From Streptomyces vietnamensis (lineage in GTDB: Bacteria > Actinomycetota > Actinomycetes > Streptomycetales > Streptomycetaceae): DNA of 64,000 nt. The notes beneath the pieces are model-generated. The model saw only the letters and a program-made list of their open reading frames with translations. It was not told the DNA's origin and ran no database searches. Position numbers and translations under genes: made by a program. Location: contig NZ_CP010407.1 of NCBI RefSeq assembly GCF_000830005.1, forward strand, positions 7,514,001 through 7,578,000, in the 5' to 3' direction. Position 1 is the stretch's first letter. Each line of letters begins with the position of its first letter. Below are positions 44,001 to 52,905 of the stretch, piece after piece.

Positions 44001-44113
44001 CGCGAAGCCGCAGCATCCTCCGGCACCCAGGCGTCCCACGCCGCATCGCCCTGGCCGCCCACGGCTTCCGCCTCGACGCTCAACGTCCGCTCCGATCCAT
44101 CACCAGCGGCCAC
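41024..44113 (-). CDS. SNF2/RapA-type helicase, DrmD-like
   Basis: A 1,029-residue SF2 ATPase. The N-terminus has GSQVLIRDELWLVRNS, a small barrel-like module. Motif I ADVVGLGKTLEIGVLLAEL near 170-187, motif II VVIDESHNLVNRG near 277, motif III LASATPHNG near 305, and motifs V-VI ILFTGDVASEGVNLHQQ and IRIEQRNGRIDRYGQ near 580-620. This arrangement matches DrmD, the SNF2-like helicase of class 1 DISARM. The start is GTG 44113, 100 nt after the kinase stop; no strong ribosome site is visible. It heads the coupled SNF2-methyltransferase-helicase-UvrD run. Confidence 0.88.
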   Translation of the reverse strand: MAAGDGSERTLSVEAEAVGGQGDAAWDAWVPEDAAASRRTTGPAGYAPGSQVLIRDELWLVRNSKDVGEDGWMVEVTGISSFVRGTDAVFYSRLDAIQVLDPRETRLVPDDSPNHRRGRLFLEAVMRKTFLPQTEHGLALADGFLMDQQVHQLRPAELALSLEKNPQPRILIADVVGLGKTLEIGVLLAELIRRGRGERILVVTPQHVLEQFQRELWTRFAIPLVRLDSTGIQRIQQDIPAGRNPFAYFKRAIISVDTLKSDVYAHHLEHTNWDAVVIDESHNLVNRGTKNNELARLLARKTDALVLASATPHNGRAESFAELIKMLDEAAIANPSKYEVKDLEHLYIRRTKTTAEVRDSLKGSWADRGPSQPIHVAAGEKELAVFQELATRWIPADPDQSSVSRHQLVPYQLLKSFLSSHKALLEAVKTRLATLDKQPAAESARGGQRTARPVDPTVREAARQAERAALLDLRDVAERIQDEDSAKLSALLDELRTMGVGPGSETRVVVFSERIPTLKWLAEAVPTALGFPRGAGPDENKPWLAFGGAVQVMHGDATSDEEQQAIVEKFGLRDDPVRILFTGDVASEGVNLHQQCHRLIHFDLPWSLIRIEQRNGRIDRYGQEHRPEFRALILTSDLPWRTDETSGEPRTLDDRLVGEKLLKREEEAHKIEGSVEAVTGLYRAKEEENRLTQDLIAGRTVEESIKQSQLGGAAFLSGLLGQVGAVPEHPEVRRAYVPRLFSSTADYFDEALRQVCRPNPEDQLSLRRDDDGTIAFEPPRDLLYRLKALPKSYLDEQRIMPRKAEPGRMRITFSKDLADRRLKAARESSKSQWPNVSYVTDVHPVLDWLTDKVLVEVGRHQAPVLAASVDSPTFLVQGICSNALGRPTIVEWMAVHGDPNDLQVTPLTPEVLEDYGLGPTMPGRAAPHDLDSLTELVPGAINRAEQHLRDLREAYGEEIEEILAPSRKRVVHWQQEALFSSDGTGKRGVNLSASRRLSLLKSLQTTGEPMLRLLAVLEPLNAAEGGTDR

Positions 44114-44213
44114 CGAGGGCCGCCCACACTCCAGGCGCCTGCAAACAACGGACTACGCCGTCCGGGCACGCCATTCCGACAAAGACTCTCACCTGGCACT
44201 GTCAGCGCAGGAG

Positions 44214-45389
44214 TCACAGAACGGGATCGGCGGCATACAACGCGCGCAGTTCGTCCGCGATCCGCTTCGATGCAGGGGGGCGTCCCCTGGCCGCCCCCGG
44301 CTTCGGTGGGTCGTTCCGCGTCTTGGAGCCCGGGGCCGGCTCGGGCAGGAGAACCTCTGGCTCGTCCGGATCTGGCTCTGATTCGTCTGCTTCGGCCTGC
44401 GATACGCGCGCAGGGTCGTCGAGCGGGCTTGCCGGTTCGTCGTGCTCGATGCGGTCGGCCTGCTCGTGGATGAGCTTCTCGAAGGACACCGTCAGTGGCT
44501 CACCCGGCGCCGACGAAGCCCCGCCCCCGTTGGTGTGGGCGATCAGCGCGAGACGGGCGGCGGCCGGTGTCGTCCCGGAGTCGGAGAGAACCCTCGCGCA
44601 CGCATCGGAGACCACCTGCAGAGTCGGCCGCTCCTCCGGCGCGTGGGCGAGCATCGACTCCAACAGAGGCACCAGCGGCGCAGGCACACCAGAGAGGTCT
44701 GGAGCGATCTCGGCATTGGTGACCTGCGCCGCGATCGCTTCCCAGCGTGATCCGTCGTACGGATAGTGGCGAGCCGCCGCATACAGCAGGACCGTGCCCA
44801 GCGCGTACACATCCGCTGCAGGTGACACCTGCGGATGACCGCCGGCCTGCTCAGGCGGCATGCATCGGACCGTGCCGATGATCATGCCGCTGTGCGACAG
44901 CGTCTCCTGCGAGGCATCCATGAACGCGCCCAGCCCGAAGTCGATGATCATCGGTCCGTCATCACCCAGGATGACGTTCTGCGGCTTCAGGTCTCGATGG
45001 AGCAGCCCTGCGGAGTGGACTGCCGACAAGCCCTCGGCGAGCAATGCCCCGAGGCTGGCCACCAGAGGCAGGGGAAGCAAGCCATCGCTGTCCACGCAGG
45101 CCAGCAGCGTGCGCCCAGCCACGTACTCCATGGCCAGCCACGGCCGGTCTGCGTAAGGGTCCGCGTCCAGGAAGCGGGCCACCCGGTTCGTGCCGATCAC
45201 CGTGCGGGCGATCAGCGCCTCCTTCTCGAAGCGCGCACGCGTCAGCGGATCGAGCTTGTCGTTGCGGATCACCTTCACCGCGACCAGATCACCTGCCGGC
45301 GTGTAGGCGAGATAGACCTCACCCATCCCGCCCGAGCCGAGTTCCCGCGCCACCGTGTACCGGCCGATCCGCGTGGGCACCCCGCTCAT
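44214..45389 (-). CDS. Soluble Ser/Thr protein kinase (PknB-type)
   Basis: A 391-residue eukaryotic-type kinase. It has the glycine loop GSGGMGEV (18-25), catalytic Lys in AVKVI (39), HRDLKPQN (131-138), DFG (150-152), PPEQ in place of APE, and DVYALG. The kinase ends near residue 270; the tail is Asp/Glu/Pro-rich and then basic ([29 protein letters not shown]), with no membrane segment or sensor domain. ATG 45389 places the kinase fold at the very start; a GTG at 45446 gives 19 more residues. It lies 100 nt upstream of the DrmD-like gene in the same direction, so it may phosphorylate members of that system, much as PglW-type kinases accompany Pgl. Confidence 0.85.
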   Translation of the reverse strand: MSGVPTRIGRYTVARELGSGGMGEVYLAYTPAGDLVAVKVIRNDKLDPLTRARFEKEALIARTVIGTNRVARFLDADPYADRPWLAMEYVAGRTLLACVDSDGLLPLPLVASLGALLAEGLSAVHSAGLLHRDLKPQNVILGDDGPMIIDFGLGAFMDASQETLSHSGMIIGTVRCMPPEQAGGHPQVSPAADVYALGTVLLYAAARHYPYDGSRWEAIAAQVTNAEIAPDLSGVPAPLVPLLESMLAHAPEERPTLQVVSDACARVLSDSGTTPAAARLALIAHTNGGGASSAPGEPLTVSFEKLIHEQADRIEHDEPASPLDDPARVSQAEADESEPDPDEPEVLLPEPAPGSKTRNDPPKPGAARGRPPASKRIADELRALYAADPVL

Positions 45390-45683
45390 CCGTACCGACT
45401 CACCTTCTCCGACGCGCCTCACTCGATCGGCGCTCTGATCTGCCACTACTCTAATCGGCCATGAGATCAGCTTGAGGAGCTTTCGGCCTGATCAGGACAT
45501 CGGGCAGCTGGATGCTGACCGAAAGTGACCGCTGTGAGTGGTGCAGCAAAGCCCGGCCACCAGAGGTGCGCGGTCCGCCAGCAGCGGGACGCCATGGCCG
45601 ACCACTGCCCGGAGACCGTTTCCACCCCGCTCGCGTATCACCCCCAGTAGTCGGGACCGTCTGCAAGAACGGAGAAACGCACC

Positions 45684-48311
45684 TCACACGAGGTACTCGT
45701 CCATGAGCTCTGCTAGGTGCATGAGGGCCGGCCACTGGGTGTCGTTGGCCGTGTGGGTGTAGGAGCGGCGCTGGGCCTGGACGTACATGGCGAACTCGGC
45801 AGGGTCGTCGCCGTCCTGGAGGAAGGCGGTGGTGATCTCCAGGGGGCGGGGATTGCTGACGGACCAGGTGGCGTTCTGAAGCTGGGTGGGGTCGAGCTTC
45901 GTGATGCCGAGGGGTGTCTGGTTCTGGTCCGAGCGAGGGTTGATGCCGTAGAAGACGGTGTCGCTGACTCGGGCGAGGCCGGAGTATCGGCCGCTGCCGG
46001 GTGTGCGCTGTTGGCGTTCTTCGTCCCACGGGACGCCGAAGAGGTGGGGGACGGCATCCCTGTCATCGGCCTCGCGCACCCGGATGATCCGCAAGCCGGG
46101 GTGATCGCCGGGCTTGCGAGGTGCGGGTACCGCATCAGGCCTCTCGAACCCGGTGCCAGGCAGGTGCAGGGCATTCGGGGTCAGGTACGAGTCCTGGAGC
46201 CAGGGCCAGAGATCGCGGCGGCGCAAGACGGCGGCGCGTGCGAGGAAGACGCGGTCGGTGGTCGAGTCCAGGGCCAGGGCTTGGATGAGGAAGTCCGCGA
46301 CGGCGCGGTAGCTCTTGGCGAGACGGATACGACCGCGTCCCGCGGTGAGTGCTTCGGGCAGCTCGGTGAAGGGGATCTCGGGTTCGACGCGCTGGCTTGG
46401 GGTGGGCATGAGCTGGGCTGTCGGGTCGTGTCCCGGACGCATGCGGATGAGCATGGGGACGGCCCGTCCGTCCGGGGCGTACGACATCCATACGGTGGAG
46501 AGCTCGAAGGAGTCGGTGATGCCGAGTGGAGCGGGGATGTCGGCGACGTGGCCGACTTGGCGCAGTGCGTCGAGAACGGAGGACGCCGCTCGCTCGACGT
46601 CGCTCACACGGTGGTCCGTGCCCTCTAGTAGTTTCTGCTTGCTGCCAGGCTCCGGGGCCGGGCGCACGGGACGCATGCACTGTACGCGCCGGCCGAGGGC
46701 AGGAAGCGTCCTCTTCAAGAGAGGCTTGGGATCGCCTTGCCGTGTACGCAGGAAGAAGCCGTCGTCTTCCAACTCGATGACCGTGGCGCGCAGGTCGGCG
46801 GGCCTGGGGAATGCCTCGGTGATGCGCCGGACCCGTTCAGCGACGGCTCGCTCGTCCTCGGTGCGCCGCACTGATGGTTCGTCGTGGCCGGACCGGGGGA
46901 TGCCGCCGACGAGGTCGCCGGGGTCACAGTGGTGGATGGTCAGGACGAATGGACCGGCGTAGGTGATCTGGGAATCCGACGCTGCGGTGCCGTCCAGTTT
47001 CGTGAGTCCCAGCTTATGAGTGAGGGCGAGATGAAGCGTCTCCCGCGTGCGTGGGGAAGCCGTCCAGTGCTCCAGCTGGTAGTGGCACTCAGGTGCGGTG
47101 TTGACTGGCTGGAGGGCCTTCGTTTTGGTCTTCGCCTTGGTCGTCGGGCTGGCGGGGAGCAGCCCGAACGGTGCGAGGACGGGGGCGAGGGCATCGAACA
47201 CCTCAAGGTGGTCGATGGGCTGGTATCCAGGTGCTGCAGGGTGCCCAGCAGTGCGCCGGCGCGCATTCTTGTCCGCTTCTGGATCAGCGGGAAGGTAGTA
47301 CTTCATTCCGCTGCTATGAATCGCGAACGCGGCGACCGCATCATTGCTGCTTTCGGAGAGTGTCTCGGGAGCGGTGCGGAGAATGTCGGGATCGGGGTAA
47401 CGGTGACGTGTGAGCAGGGCCAGCAGCTTGCTTACGCCCGGTGACCACTTCCAGCGGGCTTCGTCCCCGCTCCCCAGGACGGTTGCGGACGCCTGCACGA
47501 GCATGCGCCGTTCCTCCGAGGTCACGAAGCCCGCGTCAGCGTGCAGCAGCACGGTGACGCTCGCAGGGTGGGCGCCACGGCGGGGTACGTACGACGAAGG
47601 GAGCGCAGCGAAGCGGGCCATGTGGAGGTCGGCGTGGACACGGACCTGGGCTTCGCCGGGGATCGTCTCCAGGTGAAAGTCGATGTATGGGGTGTACAGG
47701 CCAGTCGCGCCGTCGCGATCGGTGAGTGTAGCGGGCGGCCCGAGGTAGACCGCGCGTCGGCCGTCGCTGCGAGTGGGGCCGAGCCACGCCTTGTAGTCGT
47801 GACCGCGCAGATTCAGGCCGGACGCGGCGACGCGCTCGGCGAGCAGACTGGGCAGCAGGCTGAAGACCGCGTCTCCGGGGTTCCCGGTTCCATTGGGGTG
47901 GAGCTGGTGCTGTGCGAGGTCGATGTCGTGTGGCTCCCACACGAGTGGGTGCTCGCCGAGAATCTCGGCCCAGTCCTTCTCGGGCAGGTGTGGGGCCACG
48001 TCCGTGGCCGCCCAAGCGGCAACAGCGAAGTGGAAGGGCATGTCGACGGGGGTGGTTGCCCGGATGTACTCCGGCTCGTGCAGGTTCCAATGGATGGAGC
48101 TGATCCGCGGGTCGAGAAGCTGGACGATCTGCTTCAGAGAACTGGTCGGAAGGCTCCCGGGCTCCTTGCGTCGGCGCGGAAGAGAAGCCCAAGCGGGTTC
48201 CAGGTGCTTGAGCCACGCGGTGGGGCACGCGGCCGTATACCCCTGAACGGGCAGATGAGCGTGCTCGTCGAAGACAAACACGGCAGCTTGCTGGTGTCGG
48301 TAGGCGGGCAT
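45684..48311 (-). CDS. pPIWI-RE protein (MID-PIWI/RNase H-like)
   Basis: An 875-residue protein matching the prokaryotic PIWI-RE family. Regions in order: X-type N-terminal domain (about 1-350), MID-like region, and a C-terminal RNase H-like PIWI module (LSTVWMSYAPDGRAVPMLIRM, then DFLIQALAL...RVFLARAAVLRRRDLWPWLQD, LRIIRVREADDRDAVPHLFG, YSGLARVSDTVFYGINPRSDQ). The conserved Arg and Glu of the family appear as NPRPLEITT near the end. ATG 48311 overlaps the helicase stop by 1 nt (TGATG). The family is predicted to bind a guide and target nucleic acid in defence; catalytic residues cannot be confirmed by eye. Confidence 0.85.
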   Translation of the reverse strand: MPAYRHQQAAVFVFDEHAHLPVQGYTAACPTAWLKHLEPAWASLPRRRKEPGSLPTSSLKQIVQLLDPRISSIHWNLHEPEYIRATTPVDMPFHFAVAAWAATDVAPHLPEKDWAEILGEHPLVWEPHDIDLAQHQLHPNGTGNPGDAVFSLLPSLLAERVAASGLNLRGHDYKAWLGPTRSDGRRAVYLGPPATLTDRDGATGLYTPYIDFHLETIPGEAQVRVHADLHMARFAALPSSYVPRRGAHPASVTVLLHADAGFVTSEERRMLVQASATVLGSGDEARWKWSPGVSKLLALLTRHRYPDPDILRTAPETLSESSNDAVAAFAIHSSGMKYYLPADPEADKNARRRTAGHPAAPGYQPIDHLEVFDALAPVLAPFGLLPASPTTKAKTKTKALQPVNTAPECHYQLEHWTASPRTRETLHLALTHKLGLTKLDGTAASDSQITYAGPFVLTIHHCDPGDLVGGIPRSGHDEPSVRRTEDERAVAERVRRITEAFPRPADLRATVIELEDDGFFLRTRQGDPKPLLKRTLPALGRRVQCMRPVRPAPEPGSKQKLLEGTDHRVSDVERAASSVLDALRQVGHVADIPAPLGITDSFELSTVWMSYAPDGRAVPMLIRMRPGHDPTAQLMPTPSQRVEPEIPFTELPEALTAGRGRIRLAKSYRAVADFLIQALALDSTTDRVFLARAAVLRRRDLWPWLQDSYLTPNALHLPGTGFERPDAVPAPRKPGDHPGLRIIRVREADDRDAVPHLFGVPWDEERQQRTPGSGRYSGLARVSDTVFYGINPRSDQNQTPLGITKLDPTQLQNATWSVSNPRPLEITTAFLQDGDDPAEFAMYVQAQRRSYTHTANDTQWPALMHLAELMDEYLV

Positions 48312-51300
48312 CAGCGTCCCCAGTCGAGAGTTTCGTAGAGGTGGCCGGCAAGACTCCAGCATGCCTGGGCCAGTTCGTAGGACAGGCGCTCCTCGGGTCC
48401 CGCGGTGGCGGGTGGCTCGGTAAGGAGTTCACGCAGCATCGTGCGCGCGGCGACGAGGACGCTGGTCCGCTCGGTGTCGGCGGCGGTCTCGTCCAACTGG
48501 GCGGCGCGGGGTGCGAACGCGGCATCGCAGAGGTAGATCAGGATCGGCTCGTTGCCGCGGATACCTCGCCCGCTCGTCTGGTAGGTCGAGTTGAGCAGGT
48601 TGGACGTGAACGCGTCCCGGTGGGCCTTGTCCGTGAGCCGGCTGAAAAGAATCGGTTGCCCGAAGTGGCGCCACGTTCTGCGCGCACCGTGGCGGAGGTT
48701 CAGAGCCAGGTCGACAGCGTCGAGAGCTGGATGGCTGAGGTCAGCCGGGTTATTGAGGCGGCGCATGGCGTCCGCGCCGAGCAGCGACAGCACGAAGGAG
48801 GGGTCGTCGGCCGGCGGGTGGATGCGAACGAGGTAGAAGATCGCGCCCAGGGCCGCAACCCCGCGAGCGTTGAGGATGTTGTGACCGCGCTGGATGGCAC
48901 CTTCGGAGGCGACCAGGATGTCCGCGCCGCTGCGCGCGAAGGTCGAGACTCTGCGGCGGATGAGTCCGTAAGGGCCGGGATCGTCGTGATCACGGACCAC
49001 GTGAAGAGCTTTGTACGGAGTCTTGTGGTTCACGTAGTCGGCGACGGTTTCGGCGTCGCGGGTGCTGAGCACCACGAACAGGGCTTGCTGCCGGTCGGCG
49101 GCCAGGTGCTGGCGTACCTGGTTCAGCAGGGACTCTGGGGCACCCGGCCGGGGCACGCAGACAGAGGCTGTCACCTGCATCAGGGCCTGCTCTCGACGAG
49201 CTCGGTCACCTCCGCTTCCAGAGACGAATACCGGCGCGGCCCCGGCGACGCGTCCTGGCCGCAGGTGCATGCGACTCGCGCGGAGCGCATCTTGGGAGGC
49301 GGGCGGGGTCCGCAGGACCAGTGAGACGGGAAGGTCGATGTGGTACTTGGGAGACGTCGGCATCCAGGACGTCGCCGAGGTGAGGATGACATGAGGGCCG
49401 TCGATGCCCTCCGGAGCCAGAAGATCGTGCAGGTGATGGAGCAGCCATCGGCCGACACCGCGCAGCCAGACCAGGTGCAGGGCGCCGCTGTCGCCAGCCG
49501 GGTTTGGCTGCCATTGCAGCGCCATGAGATTGCCGGCCGGTTGTTCGGGCACGAGGGCGAGAAGATCCTTGGGCGGCTGCTCACCGAGGAAGCTCAGATC
49601 TTCCGGAAGCCGCAAGACCTCGGCAACTGCCGGATAGAGCTTGCCCATCTCGAAGAAGGATGCTGTGATGCGGGCCGCCCAGATGCCTGCCTGGAGGAGC
49701 TGGACGCGTGCAGCCTCCTCCTGGGTGGCCTCGTCCTCGGTATCGGTGAGCTCGCGCTCGACGTCAGAGCCCTCGCCGTCCCCAGTGATGGCCTCCTCAT
49801 CGATGTCGACTGGCTCGTCCTCGTCCTTGTCTCCGGGGGTGTGCTCACGGAGCCAGTCGAGTGCGAGACCGTTCGGGTCGGTACCAGTGTCATGCGCGGC
49901 GGTCATCGCGTGGAGCAAGGGAGCGAAGCCTTCGGAAGGCTCGCTGAAGGGCTGTGAGGCCAGTGGTGCGAGGAACTCCTCGAAGAACTCCTTGGCTGCG
50001 TCCTCGCCGTCGGCGTCGTGGCGGAAGTCCTGGCGTTCACCGAGCCCGTACATGTCGCGGGTGAGGCGGAAGAGAAGGGAGTGGCCGGTGAACGGGCCCT
50101 CGGCAAGCAGGGCACGCAGCGATTCCCCTTCCGGGGCGACCAGCAGTTGGTAGAGGTGGACCCGCGCCTGTCCGTGGCGTCGTTCGAGCTCCTCGAACTG
50201 CTGGACCTTCGGGTGCTGCAACGGCCGGTGCCAATCGCGGTCGAGGCCATCGGCGATGCCGTGCCGCGTGCGCGTGCTCCAGCCGCTGTCCGGGGCGGTG
50301 AGGACCTCATGCTGCAGGAACGCCTCGTCGAAGGCGCGTTGTACGTCGTCGGCTTCGTCGACATACAGGAAGTCCAGGTCGTGCTGGAAGCGTTCCACGA
50401 CCCTCATTGAGGCGTTCGACCAGGTCGCCCGAGAGAATACAAGGCCTGCCGGCGTGGTGATCTGCACCTGCGCGGTGCCCAGCTCGTTGTCGGCACGCTG
50501 CCGAGGACAGACCGGCAGAAGCGGGCAGTCACACTTTCCGCGCTGCCCGACGACTTGGAGGGCGTTTCGGCAGGGCCGTTCCCCCTCCTCCAGCGGCTCA
50601 CCCCCGATCAGCGGATCGAGGAGGCATACATCGACCGCGAAGCGCGCTGCCGCATCTGGATGCTCCGGAAACGTGGACTCGCCGTCCTGGAGCAGACTGC
50701 GCCAATACGCAGCGACGTGCCGGATTCGCTCGCGCTGCCCGATCTTCGGCACGGCATCGATGCCCAGGGTCCGGAAGAACGACGTCTTCGCGAAGCTCTC
50801 ACCGACCGAGGGCAAGACGTAGCCGCCCCGCATCCCGCGCTTCACACCGAGCACGGTCAACCCATCCAAGAGCGTCGACTTGCCGGCGTTCATCAGCCCG
50901 ATCGACTGCATGACACCGTTGACCATGAAGTCCGTGCAGTCATCTCGCAACTTCCCCGTCGCCACGTCCGGGACCGCCATGTCCAGGTCGCCGAGACGAC
51001 CGGCGAAGTTCCTGTTGGTGATGTGAGGGTGATGCTCCAGACCCCGGTCCATCTCCTCCCCGGTCTCCACGAGCTCGCTCCGCGTGAACGAGAATGCCTC
51101 CCGGGTGCGCCCGGTGGCGGGTGGGGCCGACACCGGAACCTCGCCCGGATTGATCCACTCCGGGAGATGTACCGACTCCGTGGAACCGTCTGCGCGCTGG
51201 AAGATGCACACGGAGCCGGGCGGTGCAAGGCGGCGCTGTGTTTGCGTGCTGTACGGCACCGGCTCCTTCAGGACCTGACGATAGGTGTCGTGACGGCCCA

Positions 51301-51688
51301 CGAGGTAAGGCGAAGATTTCGGGGCGAACACAGTGGAAGGACGGACCTGACGGCCAGGAGCCTCGCCACGCTCGAAGCCGCGGACCTGCGCCGGTAGCTG
51401 GGCATACGCATCCAGAGTCCGCAGAAACTGTCCGGAGCGAGCCATGTCGCCCATCAACAGCCGGAGCGCCCGTACCTCGCGTTCCAGACCAGGTCTGGGG
51501 GAGGCGTACGTGGAGAGCACCGGCCACAGAGCACCGACTCCCTGTCCCGGCATGTGATCGGCCAGGAACGTGAGCCCGAGCTCGAGCTGGCAGAACTCAC
51601 GCGGCAGCAGCGGGCCGAGGAGTGTACGGACGGACTCGTCTCCGAGCTCCTTTACCAGGCCGCCCATCCAGGTTCGGGTGTCTCTCAC
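48311..51688 (-). CDS. DinG-like helicase of the PIWI-RE island (Z domain)
   Basis: An 1,125-residue helicase. The N-terminal 240 residues correspond to the pPIWI-RE Z region. The helicase follows with Walker A GLMNAGKSTLLDG near 265-277, a Cys cluster KCDCPLLPVCPRQ near 385-397 that probably holds an Fe-S centre as in DinG/XPD, LYVDEADDVQ near 443, HVILTSATSWMPTSPKYH, and motif VI YQTSGRGIRG near 1,038. An acidic insert (DEDEPVDIDEE and on) lies between the halves. The GTG start overlaps the REase stop (GTGA) and its stop overlaps the pPIWI start. It likely unwinds target DNA for the PIWI protein or the REase. Confidence 0.86.
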   Translation of the reverse strand: MRDTRTWMGGLVKELGDESVRTLLGPLLPREFCQLELGLTFLADHMPGQGVGALWPVLSTYASPRPGLEREVRALRLLMGDMARSGQFLRTLDAYAQLPAQVRGFERGEAPGRQVRPSTVFAPKSSPYLVGRHDTYRQVLKEPVPYSTQTQRRLAPPGSVCIFQRADGSTESVHLPEWINPGEVPVSAPPATGRTREAFSFTRSELVETGEEMDRGLEHHPHITNRNFAGRLGDLDMAVPDVATGKLRDDCTDFMVNGVMQSIGLMNAGKSTLLDGLTVLGVKRGMRGGYVLPSVGESFAKTSFFRTLGIDAVPKIGQRERIRHVAAYWRSLLQDGESTFPEHPDAAARFAVDVCLLDPLIGGEPLEEGERPCRNALQVVGQRGKCDCPLLPVCPRQRADNELGTAQVQITTPAGLVFSRATWSNASMRVVERFQHDLDFLYVDEADDVQRAFDEAFLQHEVLTAPDSGWSTRTRHGIADGLDRDWHRPLQHPKVQQFEELERRHGQARVHLYQLLVAPEGESLRALLAEGPFTGHSLLFRLTRDMYGLGERQDFRHDADGEDAAKEFFEEFLAPLASQPFSEPSEGFAPLLHAMTAAHDTGTDPNGLALDWLREHTPGDKDEDEPVDIDEEAITGDGEGSDVERELTDTEDEATQEEAARVQLLQAGIWAARITASFFEMGKLYPAVAEVLRLPEDLSFLGEQPPKDLLALVPEQPAGNLMALQWQPNPAGDSGALHLVWLRGVGRWLLHHLHDLLAPEGIDGPHVILTSATSWMPTSPKYHIDLPVSLVLRTPPASQDALRASRMHLRPGRVAGAAPVFVSGSGGDRARREQALMQVTASVCVPRPGAPESLLNQVRQHLAADRQQALFVVLSTRDAETVADYVNHKTPYKALHVVRDHDDPGPYGLIRRRVSTFARSGADILVASEGAIQRGHNILNARGVAALGAIFYLVRIHPPADDPSFVLSLLGADAMRRLNNPADLSHPALDAVDLALNLRHGARRTWRHFGQPILFSRLTDKAHRDAFTSNLLNSTYQTSGRGIRGNEPILIYLCDAAFAPRAAQLDETAADTERTSVLVAARTMLRELLTEPPATAGPEERLSYELAQACWSLAGHLYETLDWGR

Positions 51689-52905
51689 GCGTGCTGCCCC
51701 ACTTCCCTGGATCGCTTGGTGACCCGGCGGATGAAGGTGTCCTCGTCGACGACCTCAACACCGTTGACCCGGCCATCGAGCTCACGGCCGAGGTCGGCGA
51801 AGTACGCTGGCGTGGCTCGGTGATTGGCCATGACAAGAAAGCGGTGAACGGCGCGCAACCGTCGGTCGCAGGTGAAGCGACGTCCCAGCAGCGTCGCGCT
51901 GACGCAGTCCTTCGCGTCGAAGAGCCAGCACTCGGCTTGGTCAGAGCCGGGCTGGCGGAACCACACGGCACCGTCCCAGGCATCCAGCCCGGGATACTCC
52001 TCCAGGCGCACGAGATCCTTTGGCAGCGTGTTGATTGCGTCGAAAATTCGGGCTTCGACCAGACCCGGGTCATGGTGGAAACGACGAGTGGCCCGGTGTT
52101 GAACCCAATAGCCCTCCACGGTCCGCAAGCTCTTCTGCACCGCGCTCCCCTGGCACCCCGGGACCTGGCAGGAGCGGTCCACGCCGGGCATCGGGTTGCC
52201 GCACGAGCCGCAGACTCGTAGCGCGGCGCCCCCGGGCGCCTGCTGAAACCGATAAGCGGTGTGGACCAGCTGCTTGAAGTGCGGTTCGCCGCTCGTGCCG
52301 GCAGCTGGCATCTGTTGCGCGCGCCGCAGCACATCAAGATCGCTTAGGACCGGGTTGCGGATGTGCATCAGGCGGAGCTCTACGTAGGCCCGCTGCACCT
52401 CCTCCTCGGTCCGGCCGTTGGCTTGCGCGGTCGCGAGCAGCTGGGCGAAGATCTGGTTCTCGACGAGTTCGGCCTCCACGTCGGTCTTGGCCGCCAGCGC
52501 GGATGCTTGCTCGGAGAACTCCGACAGCTCGTCGCCCTCCAGCAACGATTGATCAAGGTCAGCCCCGGACAGGGCGAGTCGCACCGGCCACTCGCCCAGG
52601 GGAAGTCGACACGCGGCAAGCACATCGAGATCGTCCTGCGGCCAATTCACCGACTGGTGATGGCCCACCCACCACAGCCTGGTAAACCCCGTCCGCCATG
52701 CACGAGGCAACAACCCCGCGCTCGGGTCACGACCGTCGGGTACGTGGCCCTCGAGGGCGTGCTGCCGATCGAGCCGGATCTTGGCCAACCCGGCGCAAAG
52801 GAGTTCGACAGTCAGGTAGTCGTCTACAGCGACATCCCGTTTGGGGCCGGAGGGCATCTCAATAGCGGTAGGCGAGAGCGTCACGACTGACAGGATGGTT
52901 GCCAT
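51685..52905 (-). CDS. REase of the PIWI-RE three-gene island (Y domain)
   Basis: A 406-residue protein with an N-terminal Y-type region (about 1-210), a zinc ribbon (CGSCGNPM ... CQVPGC, about 230-250) and a C-terminal PD-(D/E)xK-type nuclease: DAWDGAVWF (Asp) and CWLFDAKDCVSA (Asp-x-Lys in place of Glu-x-Lys). This is the third partner of the PIWI-RE island described from comparative genomics. Start: ATG 52905, with GTG 52914 also possible; neither has a strong ribosome site. It is first in the 26-kb same-strand run, so the promoter should lie just upstream. Confidence 0.82.
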   Translation of the reverse strand: MATILSVVTLSPTAIEMPSGPKRDVAVDDYLTVELLCAGLAKIRLDRQHALEGHVPDGRDPSAGLLPRAWRTGFTRLWWVGHHQSVNWPQDDLDVLAACRLPLGEWPVRLALSGADLDQSLLEGDELSEFSEQASALAAKTDVEAELVENQIFAQLLATAQANGRTEEEVQRAYVELRLMHIRNPVLSDLDVLRRAQQMPAAGTSGEPHFKQLVHTAYRFQQAPGGAALRVCGSCGNPMPGVDRSCQVPGCQGSAVQKSLRTVEGYWVQHRATRRFHHDPGLVEARIFDAINTLPKDLVRLEEYPGLDAWDGAVWFRQPGSDQAECWLFDAKDCVSATLLGRRFTCDRRLRAVHRFLVMANHRATPAYFADLGRELDGRVNGVEVVDEDTFIRRVTKRSREVGQHA

